In this document: positions 1-9,723 of the stretch, piece after piece
Position numbering within the stretch: position 1 is the stretch's first letter
Layout: each line of letters opens with the position of its first letter
NCBI GenBank assembly: GCA_016722515.1
Contig: JADKJE010000002.1
Span: forward strand, 434,001-498,000
DNA: 64,000 bases
Source: Alphaproteobacteria bacterium
GTDB lineage: Bacteria; Pseudomonadota; Alphaproteobacteria; Rickettsiales; JADKJE01
Direction of reading: 5' to 3'
Made by a program: the position numbers and the translations under genes
Notes under the pieces: model-generated
Databases searched by the model: none
What the model was told of the DNA's origin: nothing
What the model saw: the letters and a program-made list of their open reading frames with translations, nothing else

Positions 1-26
1 TTTTAGCTTCACCTTCAAAGGATGTA

Positions 27-974
27 ATGACCATGGCAAATCATCAAACTAACGTTTTGATTATCGGATCGGGGCCTGCTGGATACACGGCAGCTATTTA
101 CGCGGCGCGGGCAAACTTAAAGCCAATCTTGGTGCAGGGCATGCAACCGGGTGGTCAGTTGATGATTACCACTGATGTTGAGAATTATCCCGGCTATGCT
201 GAAGTCGTCCAAGGTCCGTGGATGATGGAACAGATGGAGAAACAGGCCGCCCATGTAGGAGCAACATTAATTACCGATCACATTAAAACGGTTGATTTTT
301 CAAAACGTCCGTTTGTTTGCGAAGGCGAATCAGGCGATACGTATAGTGCAGAAACAGTGATTATTTGTACGGGTGCTCAGGCACGCTGGCTGGGGCTGGA
401 TACGGAGCAGAAATTTCAAGGGTTTGGCGTATCGGGATGTGCAACCTGTGATGGTTTCTTTTATCGTGGTAAAGAAGTGATGGTAATTGGTGGCGGCAAT
501 ACCGCGGTTGAAGAAGCGCTTTATTTAACCAATCATGCAAGTAAGGTGACGTTGGTGCATCGCCGTGATAAACTGCGTTCGGAAAAAATTCTCCAGGATC
601 GTCTGTTTAAGAATCCTAAAATTCAAGTAATTTGGGATCATGAATTAGACGAAGTCTTGGGAACAGAAGAGCCATTAGGGGTAACGGGTGCAATATTAAA
701 AAACACGAAAACAGGCGCTACCCAGGAAATTAAAGTCGATGGAATTTTTATTGCCATTGGACATGTGCCTAATACGGCCCTGTTTAAAGGCCAGTTAGAA
801 ATGGATCATGAAGGTTATCTGATTACCTCTCCAAACAGTACCAAAACACAGATTGCCGGTGTTTACGCTGCTGGGGATGTGCAGGATAAGATTTATCGCC
901 AGGCAGTCACTGCTGCTGGTACTGGTTGTATGGCAGCTTTGGAAGCGGAGCGTTATTTGGCTGAGCGCGAGTAA
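27..974 (+). CDS. trxB: Thioredoxin-disulfide reductase
   Basis: Cytoplasmic flavoenzyme that reduces oxidised thioredoxin with NADPH. The 315-residue length is usual. Visible elements in order are the N-terminal FAD-binding GSGPAG (residues 14-19), the redox-active Cys pair in SGCATCDG (Cys138/Cys141), the NADPH-binding GGGNTA (155-160), and a C-terminal FAD segment ending AAGDV. An AAGGA ribosome site lies just before the ATG at 27; a second ATG at 33 is also possible. It is the first gene in the window, so its upstream partner is not visible. Confidence 0.97.
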   Translation: MTMANHQTNVLIIGSGPAGYTAAIYAARANLKPILVQGMQPGGQLMITTDVENYPGYAEVVQGPWMMEQMEKQAAHVGATLITDHIKTVDFSKRPFVCEGESGDTYSAETVIICTGAQARWLGLDTEQKFQGFGVSGCATCDGFFYRGKEVMVIGGGNTAVEEALYLTNHASKVTLVHRRDKLRSEKILQDRLFKNPKIQVIWDHELDEVLGTEEPLGVTGAILKNTKTGATQEIKVDGIFIAIGHVPNTALFKGQLEMDHEGYLITSPNSTKTQIAGVYAAGDVQDKIYRQAVTAAGTGCMAALEAERYLAERE

Positions 975-1034
975 TAAGCGGGTTTAAAATGCCTGCTATA
1001 AATCGCATCTGTGACATTGTTGAGATAAAAATCT

Positions 1035-1667
1035 TTAGAATTGTTGGGGCTTAGTAATAACAAACACCCCTTGTTTGCCAACTAAATTGGCAATCATAGG
1101 GCAGGTGCCAAAGGGGATCGGGCCATCATCGACGATATAATAACGTTTTTCAATCGTGGCTCCAACTTCCTTACATAGAACCACCAAGTCCTTAATCGTA
1201 CAAAAGTGGATGTTGGGTGTATTATACCACTCATAACTGAGGAACTTGCTTACAGGCATCCGTCCTTTTATCGACAGATAAAAGCGATTATACCAATGGG
1301 CAAAATTAGGGACGGACACAATCACATACTGCGATATGCGCAGCAGTTCTATCAGGACATCTTTAGGCCGATGAGTCGCCTGCAGGGAATTGGAGACGAT
1401 GGCATAGTCAAAGATCTGATTACCAAAATACCGAAGGTCAGCATCGGCATCGCCTTGAATAACAGAAAGGCCTTTTTTAACGCAGGTGCTAACATTATCC
1501 TGGGCAATTTCAATGCCTCTGGCATCGACATTTTTAGTGTCTTGCAAAAATGAAAGCAATAACCCGTCGGCGCAGCCAACATCCAATACCCGAGCTCCTT
1601 GGGGAACCAGGTTTGCGATGAGCTGTAAATCACTGCGGTTTAAATAAGGGTCAATGGTGAAGAGCAT
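1035..1667 (-). CDS. metW: MetW-like methionine biosynthesis protein (class I methyltransferase fold)
   Basis: A 210-residue protein with the SAM-binding motif VLDVGCADG at residues 27-35 and the overall pattern of MetW, the usual partner of homoserine O-acetyltransferase MetX. In most proteobacteria metW directly follows metX. Here metX ends at 6472 on the same strand, and an EamA exporter, two accessory genes and an opposite-strand gene lie between. Assignment as MetW rests on family resemblance and the presence of metX on the same strand. Its biochemical role is not firmly established in the family. Confidence 0.85.
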   Translation of the reverse strand: MLFTIDPYLNRSDLQLIANLVPQGARVLDVGCADGLLLSFLQDTKNVDARGIEIAQDNVSTCVKKGLSVIQGDADADLRYFGNQIFDYAIVSNSLQATHRPKDVLIELLRISQYVIVSVPNFAHWYNRFYLSIKGRMPVSKFLSYEWYNTPNIHFCTIKDLVVLCKEVGATIEKRYYIVDDGPIPFGTCPMIANLVGKQGVFVITKPQQF

Positions 1668-2092
1668 ATCTTGTTCGTTATTTCATGATACTGGCTAGTG
1701 TACGATAAAGTCCTGAAAAGTAAAGGGAGCAAACCACAGGGCGGTGATTGTTGAATAAGGTTCGTTGCCCGAGGATAGAAAACTAGACTGTTGAGCGTCA
1801 TTATCCAGGTATTTTCAGTCTCCGATCAGTCGGTATCCGAAAATCATCTACACCACACATGCTGTAGAGGGATTACATCGGATGATACGCAAATAGAGCA
1901 AAACTAAGGCTGCTTTTTCGTCTGAAAACGCATTGCGCAAACTGGTCTATTGTGCCTATCAGAAGATTTTGCTAAAGTGTGCCATGCCGGTCGCTAATTG
2001 GGCTATTATCGTCTGCTTGAAGGGTGTACACGTACGCATTTTTTTGTTATAAATATTCACGTTATTTCCTTTGTTCTCAGGAGAATAAAAAC
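1668..2092. other. Gene-free interval between metW and yqhA-like gene
   Basis: 425 bases between two divergently oriented genes, so it should carry both promoters. I see no ORF with a convincing ribosome site, no RNA gene and no strong terminator hairpin. Reading frames running into 2024-2092 lack any ribosome site and are better seen as 5' leader of the gene starting at 2093. Confidence 0.5.
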
Positions 2093-2614
2093 ATGTCAGG
2101 ACCTATTGAAAAAATAATTGAGCGTGGGTTATTTGCAAGTCGCTGGATTATGGCTCCATTTTACATTGGGTTGGTTGGGGCGCTTGTCATTTTATTTTAC
2201 AGTTTCATGCAGGAATTATATCACTTGGTTACGAGTGTTGGCACGTTAACGCAAAACAATGCGGTGTTGGGTGTCCTTTCGTTGATTGACCTTTCTTTGG
2301 CAGGCAATCTGTTGCTGATTGTTATTTTTTCGGGCTATGAAAATTTTGTGTCGAAAATGGATTTTGACAATCACAAAGATCAGCCAGCGTGGCATGGTTC
2401 AGTGGATTTCTCAAATTTAAAGCTAAAACTGATTGCGTCGATTGTGGCAATTTCGGGAATCCATCTTTTAAAAGTCTTTATGGAAGTGAATTCCGTTACG
2501 GAACATGAAATCATGTGGATGGTGATAATCCATTTTGTGTTTGTGTTATCTGGAGTGATGCTGGCACTGATGGATCGCATTGCAGCGAGTACCAAAGTGA
2601 TGAAGAATAAATAA
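2093..2614 (+). CDS. YqhA/UPF0114 family inner-membrane protein
   Basis: A 173-residue protein with about four hydrophobic helices (near residues 15-40, 50-80, 110-130 and 140-165) and the UPF0114 pattern: N-terminal IEKIIERGLFASRW and a conserved acidic loop before the third helix. Function in the family is unknown; it is an integral inner-membrane protein. The start at 2093 is preferred over the longer frame from 2024 because a GGAG ribosome site (2080-2083) sits nine bases upstream. It is monocistronic and points into a repeat-bearing gap. Confidence 0.85.
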   Translation: MSGPIEKIIERGLFASRWIMAPFYIGLVGALVILFYSFMQELYHLVTSVGTLTQNNAVLGVLSLIDLSLAGNLLLIVIFSGYENFVSKMDFDNHKDQPAWHGSVDFSNLKLKLIASIVAISGIHLLKVFMEVNSVTEHEIMWMVIIHFVFVLSGVMLALMDRIAASTKVMKNK

Positions 2615-2656
2615 TTACTCCACGACAGCCCCTAATGTCTCTAATTATAATAATAT

Positions 2657-2807
2657 CTTGTTTTCGTCGGCTACTGAGATTTCAAATTTCAGATCATTAT
2701 AAATCAATATGTTATTGAATGAGAAAATTCGATTTGGGTGTCTTGCGGAGATTTGGTATGTTTCTTTGATGTACATGCGATCCTAGAAGAACAAGAGCGG
2801 TAGCCTT
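2657..2807. repeat. Dispersed repeat, left half (copy 1)
   Basis: About 150 bp that recurs with scattered substitutions at 20889-21040, including shared blocks around CAGATCATTATAAATCAATA and AGAAGAACAAGAGCGGTAGC. It is followed about 200 bp later by a second repeat (3006-3064). The other copies of these two halves bracket the whole CDI island. No transposase is readable in it; it could be a degenerate mobile element or MITE-like sequence. Confidence 0.75.
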
Positions 2808-3005
2808 AGTATCCCGATTATAGAAAAGTTCCGAGAGACCTATAAGGTTTTCGAAACAGTAGGTTGCGCAGTACTCCCTGTCTCCCCTCCTCTGGTGTAT
2901 AGACCGGTGAGGAGGGGTGTTGGGGAGGTGGGAAGGCAACATGCTGTCATTCAATGATTCTATTAAAAACGAAACCAAACAGCCTCACATTTGGCAGAAG
3001 TCAGG

Positions 3006-3064
3006 AAAAAAGTTGATCGATCTCTAAAACCTCGTTTCAGGTGTCCCATTGACGAAGACAGGAA
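3006..3064. repeat. Dispersed repeat, right half (copy 1)
   Basis: About 59 bp (core AAAAAGTTGATC, then GGTGTCCCATTGACGAAGAC) recurring almost unchanged at 40537-40596. The motif GGGTGTCCC, or a one-base variant of it, occurs in both the left and right halves. In this copy the two halves are about 200 bp apart and the spacer contains no recognisable gene. Confidence 0.75.
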
Positions 3065-3097
3065 GAGTGATGAGTGCTCTTGCGGCGGAAGAATGAA

Positions 3098-3472
3098 TTA
3101 CTGAATACCGCATCTATCCGCACGCCTGGAAAGACTATCGAGGATCCTGGTGGTAAAACCACCATGGCGCTCATGTGCTTCCTCCTGGGCTTCCTCCTGG
3201 GCTCTAAGTGCCTCTAACCTGGTTTTATAGGCATCACGCTTTGCCGTTAATTGTTCAATCTGTGCATCATGAGTCACAGGCGTAACAGGGGGCTCTGTAT
3301 AAATCGTGGCCTGGGTGTACGAGGGATCATATTGTTTAATTTGCCGCCATGAAAGGTCAACTTGCTTCGTAAGGATATCAATATACTGCAGTTGAGCATG
3401 GTTTATGTCTAAATCGAATGCATTAACGGGTTCCGTTAACTCAACGGCAGTTCCTGTTTTTTGACGCGCCAT
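3098..3472 (-). CDS. Hypothetical coiled-coil protein
   Basis: A 124-residue protein of unknown family. The C-terminal half is rich in Glu/Ala/Arg/Gln with a likely coiled coil (about residues 70-105, including a repeated EEAQ unit), and the middle carries Thr/Pro-rich sequence. It lies about 60 bp downstream of the 595-residue gene on the same strand, so the two probably form one transcription unit. I chose the ATG at 3472; a TTG five codons earlier is possible, and neither has a clear ribosome site. The end nearly abuts the dispersed repeat, so this may be part of an acquired block. Confidence 0.5.
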   Translation of the reverse strand: MARQKTGTAVELTEPVNAFDLDINHAQLQYIDILTKQVDLSWRQIKQYDPSYTQATIYTEPPVTPVTHDAQIEQLTAKRDAYKTRLEALRAQEEAQEEAHERHGGFTTRILDSLSRRADRCGIQ

Positions 3473-3531
3473 AGTTTTATAAACCAATATCGGTTAGAAT
3501 AATTCTTGATCCTTTTATATAGTAGCAAGAA

Positions 3532-5319
3532 CTAGGGGGTTTTAGAAGGATTATTATTTCTAGAATTGGTAATTTTATTCACCCAAGAGGCTTGCTTGCC
3601 TGACATCGTATCTTTATTCGGACCGTCAACTTTGAGTTTCTCTATTGCGGCAAGATCAGCCTTTTTTAATGTTTGCGTCACATCGCGTTTTAACTCTGTA
3701 GGAATGGTCTTTTGCCATGGGTTTGATGCCTTATCGTCTTTCCGCATCGTTTCTGATTTATGCTCGGCATCTTTTTCAGCAGCTTCGGGAATTCTACTTC
3801 CCATATTTACACCCGTACGTTTGGCTGCGGCCGGAGCAGACTTTTCCCATTTTGCGTTTTCTGATTGCAGCAGGGCTTCCCGATCTGCCCCATTTTTAGA
3901 GCTTTTTTCTGGCGAAGCTTTTTCATTTTTATCAGATTCTTTTTGTGCATTTTTCGCGTTTTCAAGATTTCTTTGAGCTTCTCTTTCTTGCTCTTCGAAA
4001 AGAATTTCGGGGATACGCAAAGCGCTTTCTATGGAAACCGGTGCTTTCATGTTCTTTGCAAAATAGTTTGCTAATGCCTTACGTCCTACCGCATGAAAGT
4101 CGATTGCATAAACTTCTTCACTATTCTCTTCTCGCGCTAATGCATTACAAAGGCTAAACTTATTATCTAGTTTTTGTCGTGCTTTTTCAAAATCTGCTGT
4201 CGTGGGGGTTTCTATCCCATTCGTCTTTAAGGCAGCTAAAGCTACACTTTCAATCAGTCGGCCATGCCCTTGAATACGTCTCAATTGTTGCGTTGAATCG
4301 ACGACACGTTTTTCTACAACCTTGTTCCAAGCGTTATCTTGAGATCGTTTTATTAAGTCCCCTTTGTTAACCTCGTTAATGTATTTATTGTTTTCATTAT
4401 ACGTGTTTATATTAGACAAAGTTCGATTCATACGTTCTATTCCGGCCGTACATGAATTTATTACATCGGCGTCTTGTTTATTCTTATCCTTGCTATTTTC
4501 TTTTTCCAATATTTCTTCTAATCGAGATTTTTCGCGTAATGTGTCATCTTTGTGGTTGGGATTATTCGCTATTTTGTTGTTGTTTGTGGTAATCGTGTTG
4601 TTGGAATTTACGCAATTGTTGTATTTTTCAATGGCCTTTGCGTCCCCTTCAGTAAAATTGATATTTTGAATCTTTCCTGATAAAAGGGGAACGCTCTCAT
4701 TGATTATCTTTGAACTAATGTCCTGGGGTAAGCACTGAAGCAGCGCAGTTATTTTATCAAAACGATTTTCTATGCCATCTACATTATTACGCCCCTTCAC
4801 GGCTGCATCAGCGGTATTTCCAAATTTAGGAACTTCGTCACTATAAACTTTTAATGATAGCTTAACCTCTTCACCTAATTTTTCATAAAAGATAGCTTTT
4901 CTTTCTTTATTAAGGTTTTTTTCAATGAAATTTTTCATCAGAGCAAGATAAAGCTTATCAGTGCCAGTAGTAAGTAAAAATTTATTCTCCGAAGTAACCA
5001 TCAAAGATAGGGAATTAGTCAGATCTTTAATCGACTTGTTAAAATCTTTGATAGGTAGATCTTTTTTTGCAATTTTCTCAAAATTGTTTTCCAAATAAAA
5101 ACCTAATGAAAAAGGTTTATCATTATCCTTAAATGTTATATTTGGCATACCTCCGCTAATCTTCAGGAATACATTATCTTTCATAGCAAAAGTGGCTTCG
5201 ACTTTGTGAGGTTTTTTACCCCCCCCTTCTGTCACAACATAAAACTTTTCCTCTTCTCTATCATATGTAATGGTTGAGGTGCTACTAACTTGATTTTTTT
5301 CTCTGTGATCTTTTGTCAT
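3532..5319 (-). CDS. Large hypothetical protein, Asn/Lys-rich
   Basis: A 595-residue protein I do not recognise. It starts with a hydrophilic, Thr/Ser-rich segment, has no signal peptide or membrane segment, carries an Asn-rich tract (near residues 236-255), and ends with a long charged Lys/Glu/Ala region (about 435-530) likely to be helical or disordered. The DNA is visibly more AT-rich than the metX and metW genes on either side, which suggests transfer. A secreted effector or a scaffold-like protein is possible but nothing in the sequence proves it. The following gene at 3472-3098 is probably cotranscribed. Confidence 0.65.
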   Translation of the reverse strand: MTKDHREKNQVSSTSTITYDREEEKFYVVTEGGGKKPHKVEATFAMKDNVFLKISGGMPNITFKDNDKPFSLGFYLENNFEKIAKKDLPIKDFNKSIKDLTNSLSLMVTSENKFLLTTGTDKLYLALMKNFIEKNLNKERKAIFYEKLGEEVKLSLKVYSDEVPKFGNTADAAVKGRNNVDGIENRFDKITALLQCLPQDISSKIINESVPLLSGKIQNINFTEGDAKAIEKYNNCVNSNNTITTNNNKIANNPNHKDDTLREKSRLEEILEKENSKDKNKQDADVINSCTAGIERMNRTLSNINTYNENNKYINEVNKGDLIKRSQDNAWNKVVEKRVVDSTQQLRRIQGHGRLIESVALAALKTNGIETPTTADFEKARQKLDNKFSLCNALAREENSEEVYAIDFHAVGRKALANYFAKNMKAPVSIESALRIPEILFEEQEREAQRNLENAKNAQKESDKNEKASPEKSSKNGADREALLQSENAKWEKSAPAAAKRTGVNMGSRIPEAAEKDAEHKSETMRKDDKASNPWQKTIPTELKRDVTQTLKKADLAAIEKLKVDGPNKDTMSGKQASWVNKITNSRNNNPSKTP

Positions 5320-5596
5320 AGTAAGTTCATATTTTAATCTGTTTTTGTTGTTTTGTTTATATCAATTAATATATTTGTATTATATTTGTTGTTCGTTAAT
5401 ATTTGATGAATATATTGTGAATATTGTTTGTCTTATGCTTCTGCCCTATCCAGTCCAGCATTGGAGTGAGCTGCTGTTACCTCTAGAGATGCTTAGTTCC
5501 ACGTTGTGATGGGCCTGCCTGTTCAGACGTGCGGACGTTGGAGCAAGAGGTTGTATACACAAAGCTCAGGCGGTCTTTTAGAGATTCTTCAGCTAT

Positions 5597-6475
5597 TTAG
5601 CCTTCCGCCAAGGATGATGTTTGGGTTCGATGCGACAAAAACGTAAACGCTACCCCGCTGAGGATCATGCCACCGCCAACTAGCATGGGTACGGTTATTT
5701 GTTCGTCCAGGAAGAGAATCGAAAGCAGGGCGCCAAACAAGGGAGCCAGCAGCATAAAAGGGGCGATATGGTGAGTGGGGTGCCGCTGCAATAGCCAGTA
5801 CCAGCCGCCATCTCCCAGCAAGGTGGTAATACAGGTGATGTAGATAATTCCAAGCCAGTGATAATGTGTCATGCCCGATATGAGTTGTGACCATGCAGGA
5901 TCAACAAGCCATGAAATCGCAGCAAGGGGCAGCACGCTGAACAGTGAAAACCACGCCAGGAGTTGTGCTGTAGGAATATGGGGTAACCTTGAAATAAGGA
6001 TATTGCCAACAGCCCATGAAAAAACACCGGTGACCACGCAGACAAATCCTAAAGGAGAATGGCGGATATCTGGGCTGCCAAAAACAACACATAATCCAAT
6101 GATGGCCAGTATGATTCCTGCAATGGTGGCATAATGGGGTTTGTGTCTGAAGACCACAAAACCAAGCAATGCAGAAAAGGGAACGCCGGCTTGCCCAACC
6201 ACAATAGTGCTTGAGGCATCCAGGCCAAGCTGCATTCCTAAGAATACCAACCCAAAATGGATAACCATGTAACAGATCGCAATCGTCCCAAGCATCCATG
6301 TGGAGCAGGGAATTGGTTTGCATAACCAGGGAGATAGAAGGGTGGATAGAATCGCAAAACGAAGGCAATTTAAAAAGAAAGCCGGCACATGGTCCATCAT
6401 TGCCTTCGCTGTCACCCATTCGCTGGCGAACAGGAACGCAATAACAATGCCTAGCAGGACATGGGGGAGTTTCAT
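5597..6475 (-). CDS. EamA/DMT-family exporter
   Basis: A 292-residue inner-membrane protein with about ten hydrophobic helices arranged as two EamA repeats, typical of drug/metabolite transporters that export amino acids or small metabolites. Its ATG overlaps the metX stop by four bases (ATGA), so it is translationally coupled to metX and may export a methionine-pathway compound; that substrate is inference. Length is normal for the family. Confidence 0.9.
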   Translation of the reverse strand: MKLPHVLLGIVIAFLFASEWVTAKAMMDHVPAFFLNCLRFAILSTLLSPWLCKPIPCSTWMLGTIAICYMVIHFGLVFLGMQLGLDASSTIVVGQAGVPFSALLGFVVFRHKPHYATIAGIILAIIGLCVVFGSPDIRHSPLGFVCVVTGVFSWAVGNILISRLPHIPTAQLLAWFSLFSVLPLAAISWLVDPAWSQLISGMTHYHWLGIIYITCITTLLGDGGWYWLLQRHPTHHIAPFMLLAPLFGALLSILFLDEQITVPMLVGGGMILSGVAFTFLSHRTQTSSLAEG

Positions 6476-7623
6476 AGGCCGCGGCGTTTGGCCATGTTAT
6501 CCAAAAAGCCAGTTAGGGTGGCTTCGTAATCGGGGTCATTAATTAAGAACGCGTCATGGCCGCGGTCGGTCGCCACTTCAACGAAGGCAACATTAGCCGC
6601 CGCCGCACTCAATGCCCGTACGATTTCTTTGCTGTTGATGGTGGGAAACAGCCAGTCGCTTGAAAAGGAAATGACACAAAAATGGGCGGCAGTACGTGCA
6701 AACGCTTTAGGCAGATTGCCGCCATAATCATGAGCCAGATCAAAGTAGTTGGAAGCGCGGGTAATATACAGGAACGAATTGGCATCAAAGCGTTCCACGA
6801 ACGTCATGCCTTGATGGCGCAGATAACTCTCGATTTGAAAATCAGCTTCAAAACCATACGTCACATGCTCGCGGTCTTGCAATAAACGGCCAAATTTCTT
6901 TTGCAGCAATGTTTCTGACAGGTAGGTAATATGGGAAGACATGCGGGCAACGGCTAATCCTTTGGTGGGGGTTTTCCCTTCGTTAAGATAATTGCCCTGG
7001 CACCAGTCTGGATCGGCTTTAATGGCTTGACGGGCAATCTCATGGAAGGCGATATTTTGTGCAGAATGGCGAGCCGCGGCTGCAATAGGGATGGCCGAAA
7101 AGACCATGTCTGGGTATTTGGCGGTCCATTCTAACACCTGCATTCCGCCCATTGAGCCACCAATAACGCAAAATAGGTTATCAATGCCTAAATAGTCGAG
7201 CAGAAGTTTTTGGGCATTGACGATATCGGCAATGGTGATAACCGGAAAATCCAGATTATAGGTTGTGCCGGTATCGGGATTTATTTCCTTCGGCCCAACT
7301 GTGCCCATGCACCCACCCAAGATATTGGAGCCAATCACGTAATAACGATCAGTATCAAGCACTTTTCCGGGCCCAACAAAGCCATCCCACCATCCGGGCT
7401 TGCCGGTGACGGGATGTTCGCCACATAAATACTGGTCCCCAGTTAGGGCGTGGCACACCAAGATGGCATTTGATTTGTCGCTATTGAGGGTTCCAAAGGT
7501 CTGATAAGCCAGTGGAAAATCGCGTAATTGCACCCCGCAGCGCAGGGTAAACGGCTCGCTTGAAGCAAGGCGCACTATACCGCCGTCGGTAGCAAGAGGG
7601 TGAGGGAGTGTTAAATCAGCCAC
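6472..7623 (-). CDS. metX: Homoserine O-acetyltransferase
   Basis: Acetyl-CoA-dependent acylation of homoserine, first committed step of methionine synthesis. It is an alpha/beta-hydrolase fold with the nucleophile elbow GGSMGG, the oxyanion-region sequence HALTGDQY, and a C-terminal DRGHDAFL carrying the catalytic His. Start is uncertain: the frame is open to a TTG at 7680. I prefer the GTG at 7623, which has AGGA upstream and begins just before the conserved PHPLATDGG block. It is divergent from the chorismate mutase gene and overlaps the downstream exporter. Confidence 0.93.
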   Translation of the reverse strand: MADLTLPHPLATDGGIVRLASSEPFTLRCGVQLRDFPLAYQTFGTLNSDKSNAILVCHALTGDQYLCGEHPVTGKPGWWDGFVGPGKVLDTDRYYVIGSNILGGCMGTVGPKEINPDTGTTYNLDFPVITIADIVNAQKLLLDYLGIDNLFCVIGGSMGGMQVLEWTAKYPDMVFSAIPIAAAARHSAQNIAFHEIARQAIKADPDWCQGNYLNEGKTPTKGLAVARMSSHITYLSETLLQKKFGRLLQDREHVTYGFEADFQIESYLRHQGMTFVERFDANSFLYITRASNYFDLAHDYGGNLPKAFARTAAHFCVISFSSDWLFPTINSKEIVRALSAAAANVAFVEVATDRGHDAFLINDPDYEATLTGFLDNMAKRRGL

Positions 7624-7716
7624 GTTGAAAGCCAAAAATCCTATACATTTAGCTGTTTTTATTGTAGTGATAATGAGCAATAAAACAAGAGGCTTTTAGA
7701 GTCAGCTAGGATTGAT

Positions 7717-8565
7717 ATGTTAACACACGATAATGTGCTTTTAGAATTACGAACCCAAATAGATGCAATTGACGACCAGATTATATCACTTTTAAAGGAT
7801 CGTTTGGCGATTGTTGACCAGGTTGGTCGCCATAAAAAAGAAATGGGAATCAATGGTTGTTTCTTAAAACCAGGCCGTGAGGCTGCTATTCTGAAACGGG
7901 TAGTAATGGAGCTTCGTCCTCATTTTCCAGATGCGGCGATTGCTTCGATGTGGCGGATGATTATCTCTGCATCACTGTTTCATGAACAAAAATTGAAAGT
8001 GTCGGTTTTTGGAGGAGATGAAAGCAAAGGTTACTGGCTGGCCAGGGAATATTTTGGTTCGTTTGTTCCTATTAATAAACATGTAAGCATTGGTTCTGTT
8101 TTGAGCGATGTTGAAAAAAATGACTCTGTTATTGGTGTGGTGCCGTTGCATTGGCAAGAAGTGCCGAACCATTATTGGTGGCAAAATCTCAAAGATAATG
8201 TGTCTGTATTCGCTGTTTTGCCGGTTGTCTGTGATACGGCAAATGAGCAAAAATCAGTATTGGCGCTTGGTAAGGTTAAGCCTGAGCCTACAGGAGATGA
8301 TTCAACGTTGCTGGTTTTAAATACGCCGCTTACGGTCAGTAAAAATACGATCAGTAAAGCGCTTCAAAGTATTAAAATTTCGGCGGAATGGATTGCCCAG
8401 TCCCCTACTCCTGGTGATGAAAAGGCTGTCGACCACTTGATTAAAGTGTCGGGATTTATCCAACAGTATGATCCGCTTTTAACCGTGATTTCAAAAGAAC
8501 TTGATAATCACATGAACTACATTAAACGGATTGGTGCTTACGCTAACCCTATTGTTACGATTTAA
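7717..8565 (+). CDS. Chorismate mutase with degenerate C-terminal domain
   Basis: The N-terminal 95 residues form an AroQ-type chorismate mutase (LRTQIDAIDDQIISLLKDR, then KKEMG and a late helix), which converts chorismate to prephenate for Phe/Tyr synthesis. The remaining 185 residues look like a weak prephenate dehydratase-like domain without recognisable catalytic motifs, as in several alphaproteobacterial chorismate mutases that precede hisC. It is 16 bases upstream of hisC, and HisC-type aminotransferases often also serve aromatic amino acid synthesis, so a shared operon makes sense. Confidence 0.85.
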   Translation: MLTHDNVLLELRTQIDAIDDQIISLLKDRLAIVDQVGRHKKEMGINGCFLKPGREAAILKRVVMELRPHFPDAAIASMWRMIISASLFHEQKLKVSVFGGDESKGYWLAREYFGSFVPINKHVSIGSVLSDVEKNDSVIGVVPLHWQEVPNHYWWQNLKDNVSVFAVLPVVCDTANEQKSVLALGKVKPEPTGDDSTLLVLNTPLTVSKNTISKALQSIKISAEWIAQSPTPGDEKAVDHLIKVSGFIQQYDPLLTVISKELDNHMNYIKRIGAYANPIVTI

Positions 8566-8581
8566 TGCAGGAAAAAAAATC

Positions 8582-9667
8582 ATGCCGCTAAAACCGCTCT
8601 CGTCTATTTATGGCATTACTCCTTATACGCCTGGTAAATCGAAGGCGGCTGCGGGAGTCAGTAAGATTATCAAACTATCCTCGAATGAAACGCCGATTGG
8701 GCCAAGCCCTAAGGCAATAGAGGCTTATAATGCTGCGGTCAAAACATTGCATCGTTACCCTGATGGGGGCTCAACACAGCTGCGTCAAGCCATTGCACAA
8801 GTCTATGAACTTGATGCTGACCGCATTGTTTGCGGGGCTGGTTCCGATGAAGTGATTGGGATGTTGTGTAAAGCCTATGCGGAAGCTGGGTCAGACGTTA
8901 TTTACACCGAACATGGATTTTTAATGTATCCGATTTATGCGATGATCGCGGGTGCAACACCGGTCGCTGTAAAAGAGGCGGATCTTCGTGCCGACATTGA
9001 TGCCATTTTAGCTGCGGTTACGCCTAAAACACGAATTGTGTTCTTGGCAAATCCGAATAATCCTACAGGCAGCTACGTTACGCGTGATGAATTATGGCGT
9101 TTGCGGAAGGGTCTGCGTGACGATATTCTGCTGGTTATTGATGGTGCCTATGCTGAATATGTATCTGAAAAAGATTATTCTGACGGCATTGAATTGGTTG
9201 AAAAAACGGATAATACCGTGGTAACCCGTACATTCTCTAAAATTTATGGTTTGGCCAGTTTGCGTATCGGTTGGGGGTATTGTCCGGCAGATGTTGCGGA
9301 TGTCCTAAACCGTGTCCGTGGTCCGTTTAATACAGCAGCATGTGCTCAAGTGGCCGCCGTTGCGGCTGTTTTGGATGCCGAACATACGGCCAAAGCAAAA
9401 GCATTTAATGATGAGTGGCTGCCATGGGTATCTCAGCAGTGCCGTGATATGGGCCTTCATGTGTATCCCAGTGTGGCTAATTTTATTCTGATTTCATTTC
9501 CAGGTGGCGCACAACAAGCAATCGCGGCCAACGACTGGTTAATGGAGCGCGGCATCATACCAAGAATGGTTGCTAATTACGGATTGCCAGCTTGCCTGCG
9601 TATTACCATCGGTAAAGAAGATGAGAACATGGCGTTTGTTAAATCGCTTAAAGAATTTATTGGTTAG
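8582..9667 (+). CDS. hisC: Histidinol-phosphate aminotransferase
   Basis: A 361-residue PLP-dependent fold-type I aminotransferase. Visible features are LSSNETPIGPSPKA at the N-terminus, NPNNPTGS in the middle, the PLP-lysine segment RTFSKIYGLASLRIGW, and a C-terminal RITIG. It converts imidazole-acetol phosphate to histidinol phosphate and may also act on prephenate or aromatic keto acids given the preceding chorismate mutase. The start at 8582 has AGGA about ten bases upstream; the longer frame from 8531 would overlap the previous gene. Confidence 0.95.
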   Translation: MPLKPLSSIYGITPYTPGKSKAAAGVSKIIKLSSNETPIGPSPKAIEAYNAAVKTLHRYPDGGSTQLRQAIAQVYELDADRIVCGAGSDEVIGMLCKAYAEAGSDVIYTEHGFLMYPIYAMIAGATPVAVKEADLRADIDAILAAVTPKTRIVFLANPNNPTGSYVTRDELWRLRKGLRDDILLVIDGAYAEYVSEKDYSDGIELVEKTDNTVVTRTFSKIYGLASLRIGWGYCPADVADVLNRVRGPFNTAACAQVAAVAAVLDAEHTAKAKAFNDEWLPWVSQQCRDMGLHVYPSVANFILISFPGGAQQAIAANDWLMERGIIPRMVANYGLPACLRITIGKEDENMAFVKSLKEFIG

Positions 9668-9672
9668 TTGTA

Positions 9673-9694
9673 TTATCCCCTCTGTTGGGGATAA
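9673..9694. terminator. Hairpin between convergent hisC and trpS
   Basis: An eight-base-pair inverted repeat (TTATCCCC / GGGGATAA) with a six-base loop lies between two convergent genes. It may serve as a bidirectional terminator, although no long T-run follows on either strand. Confidence 0.5.
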
Positions 9695-9723
9695 AACATT
9701 GCTGCAATGCAGAACGTGGTTGC

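Noticed and set aside
2712..2978. 88-codon frame on the minus strand within the dispersed repeat region
   Set aside because: No ribosome site, and the matching copy at 20889-21040 is interrupted; it is repeat sequence rather than a gene.
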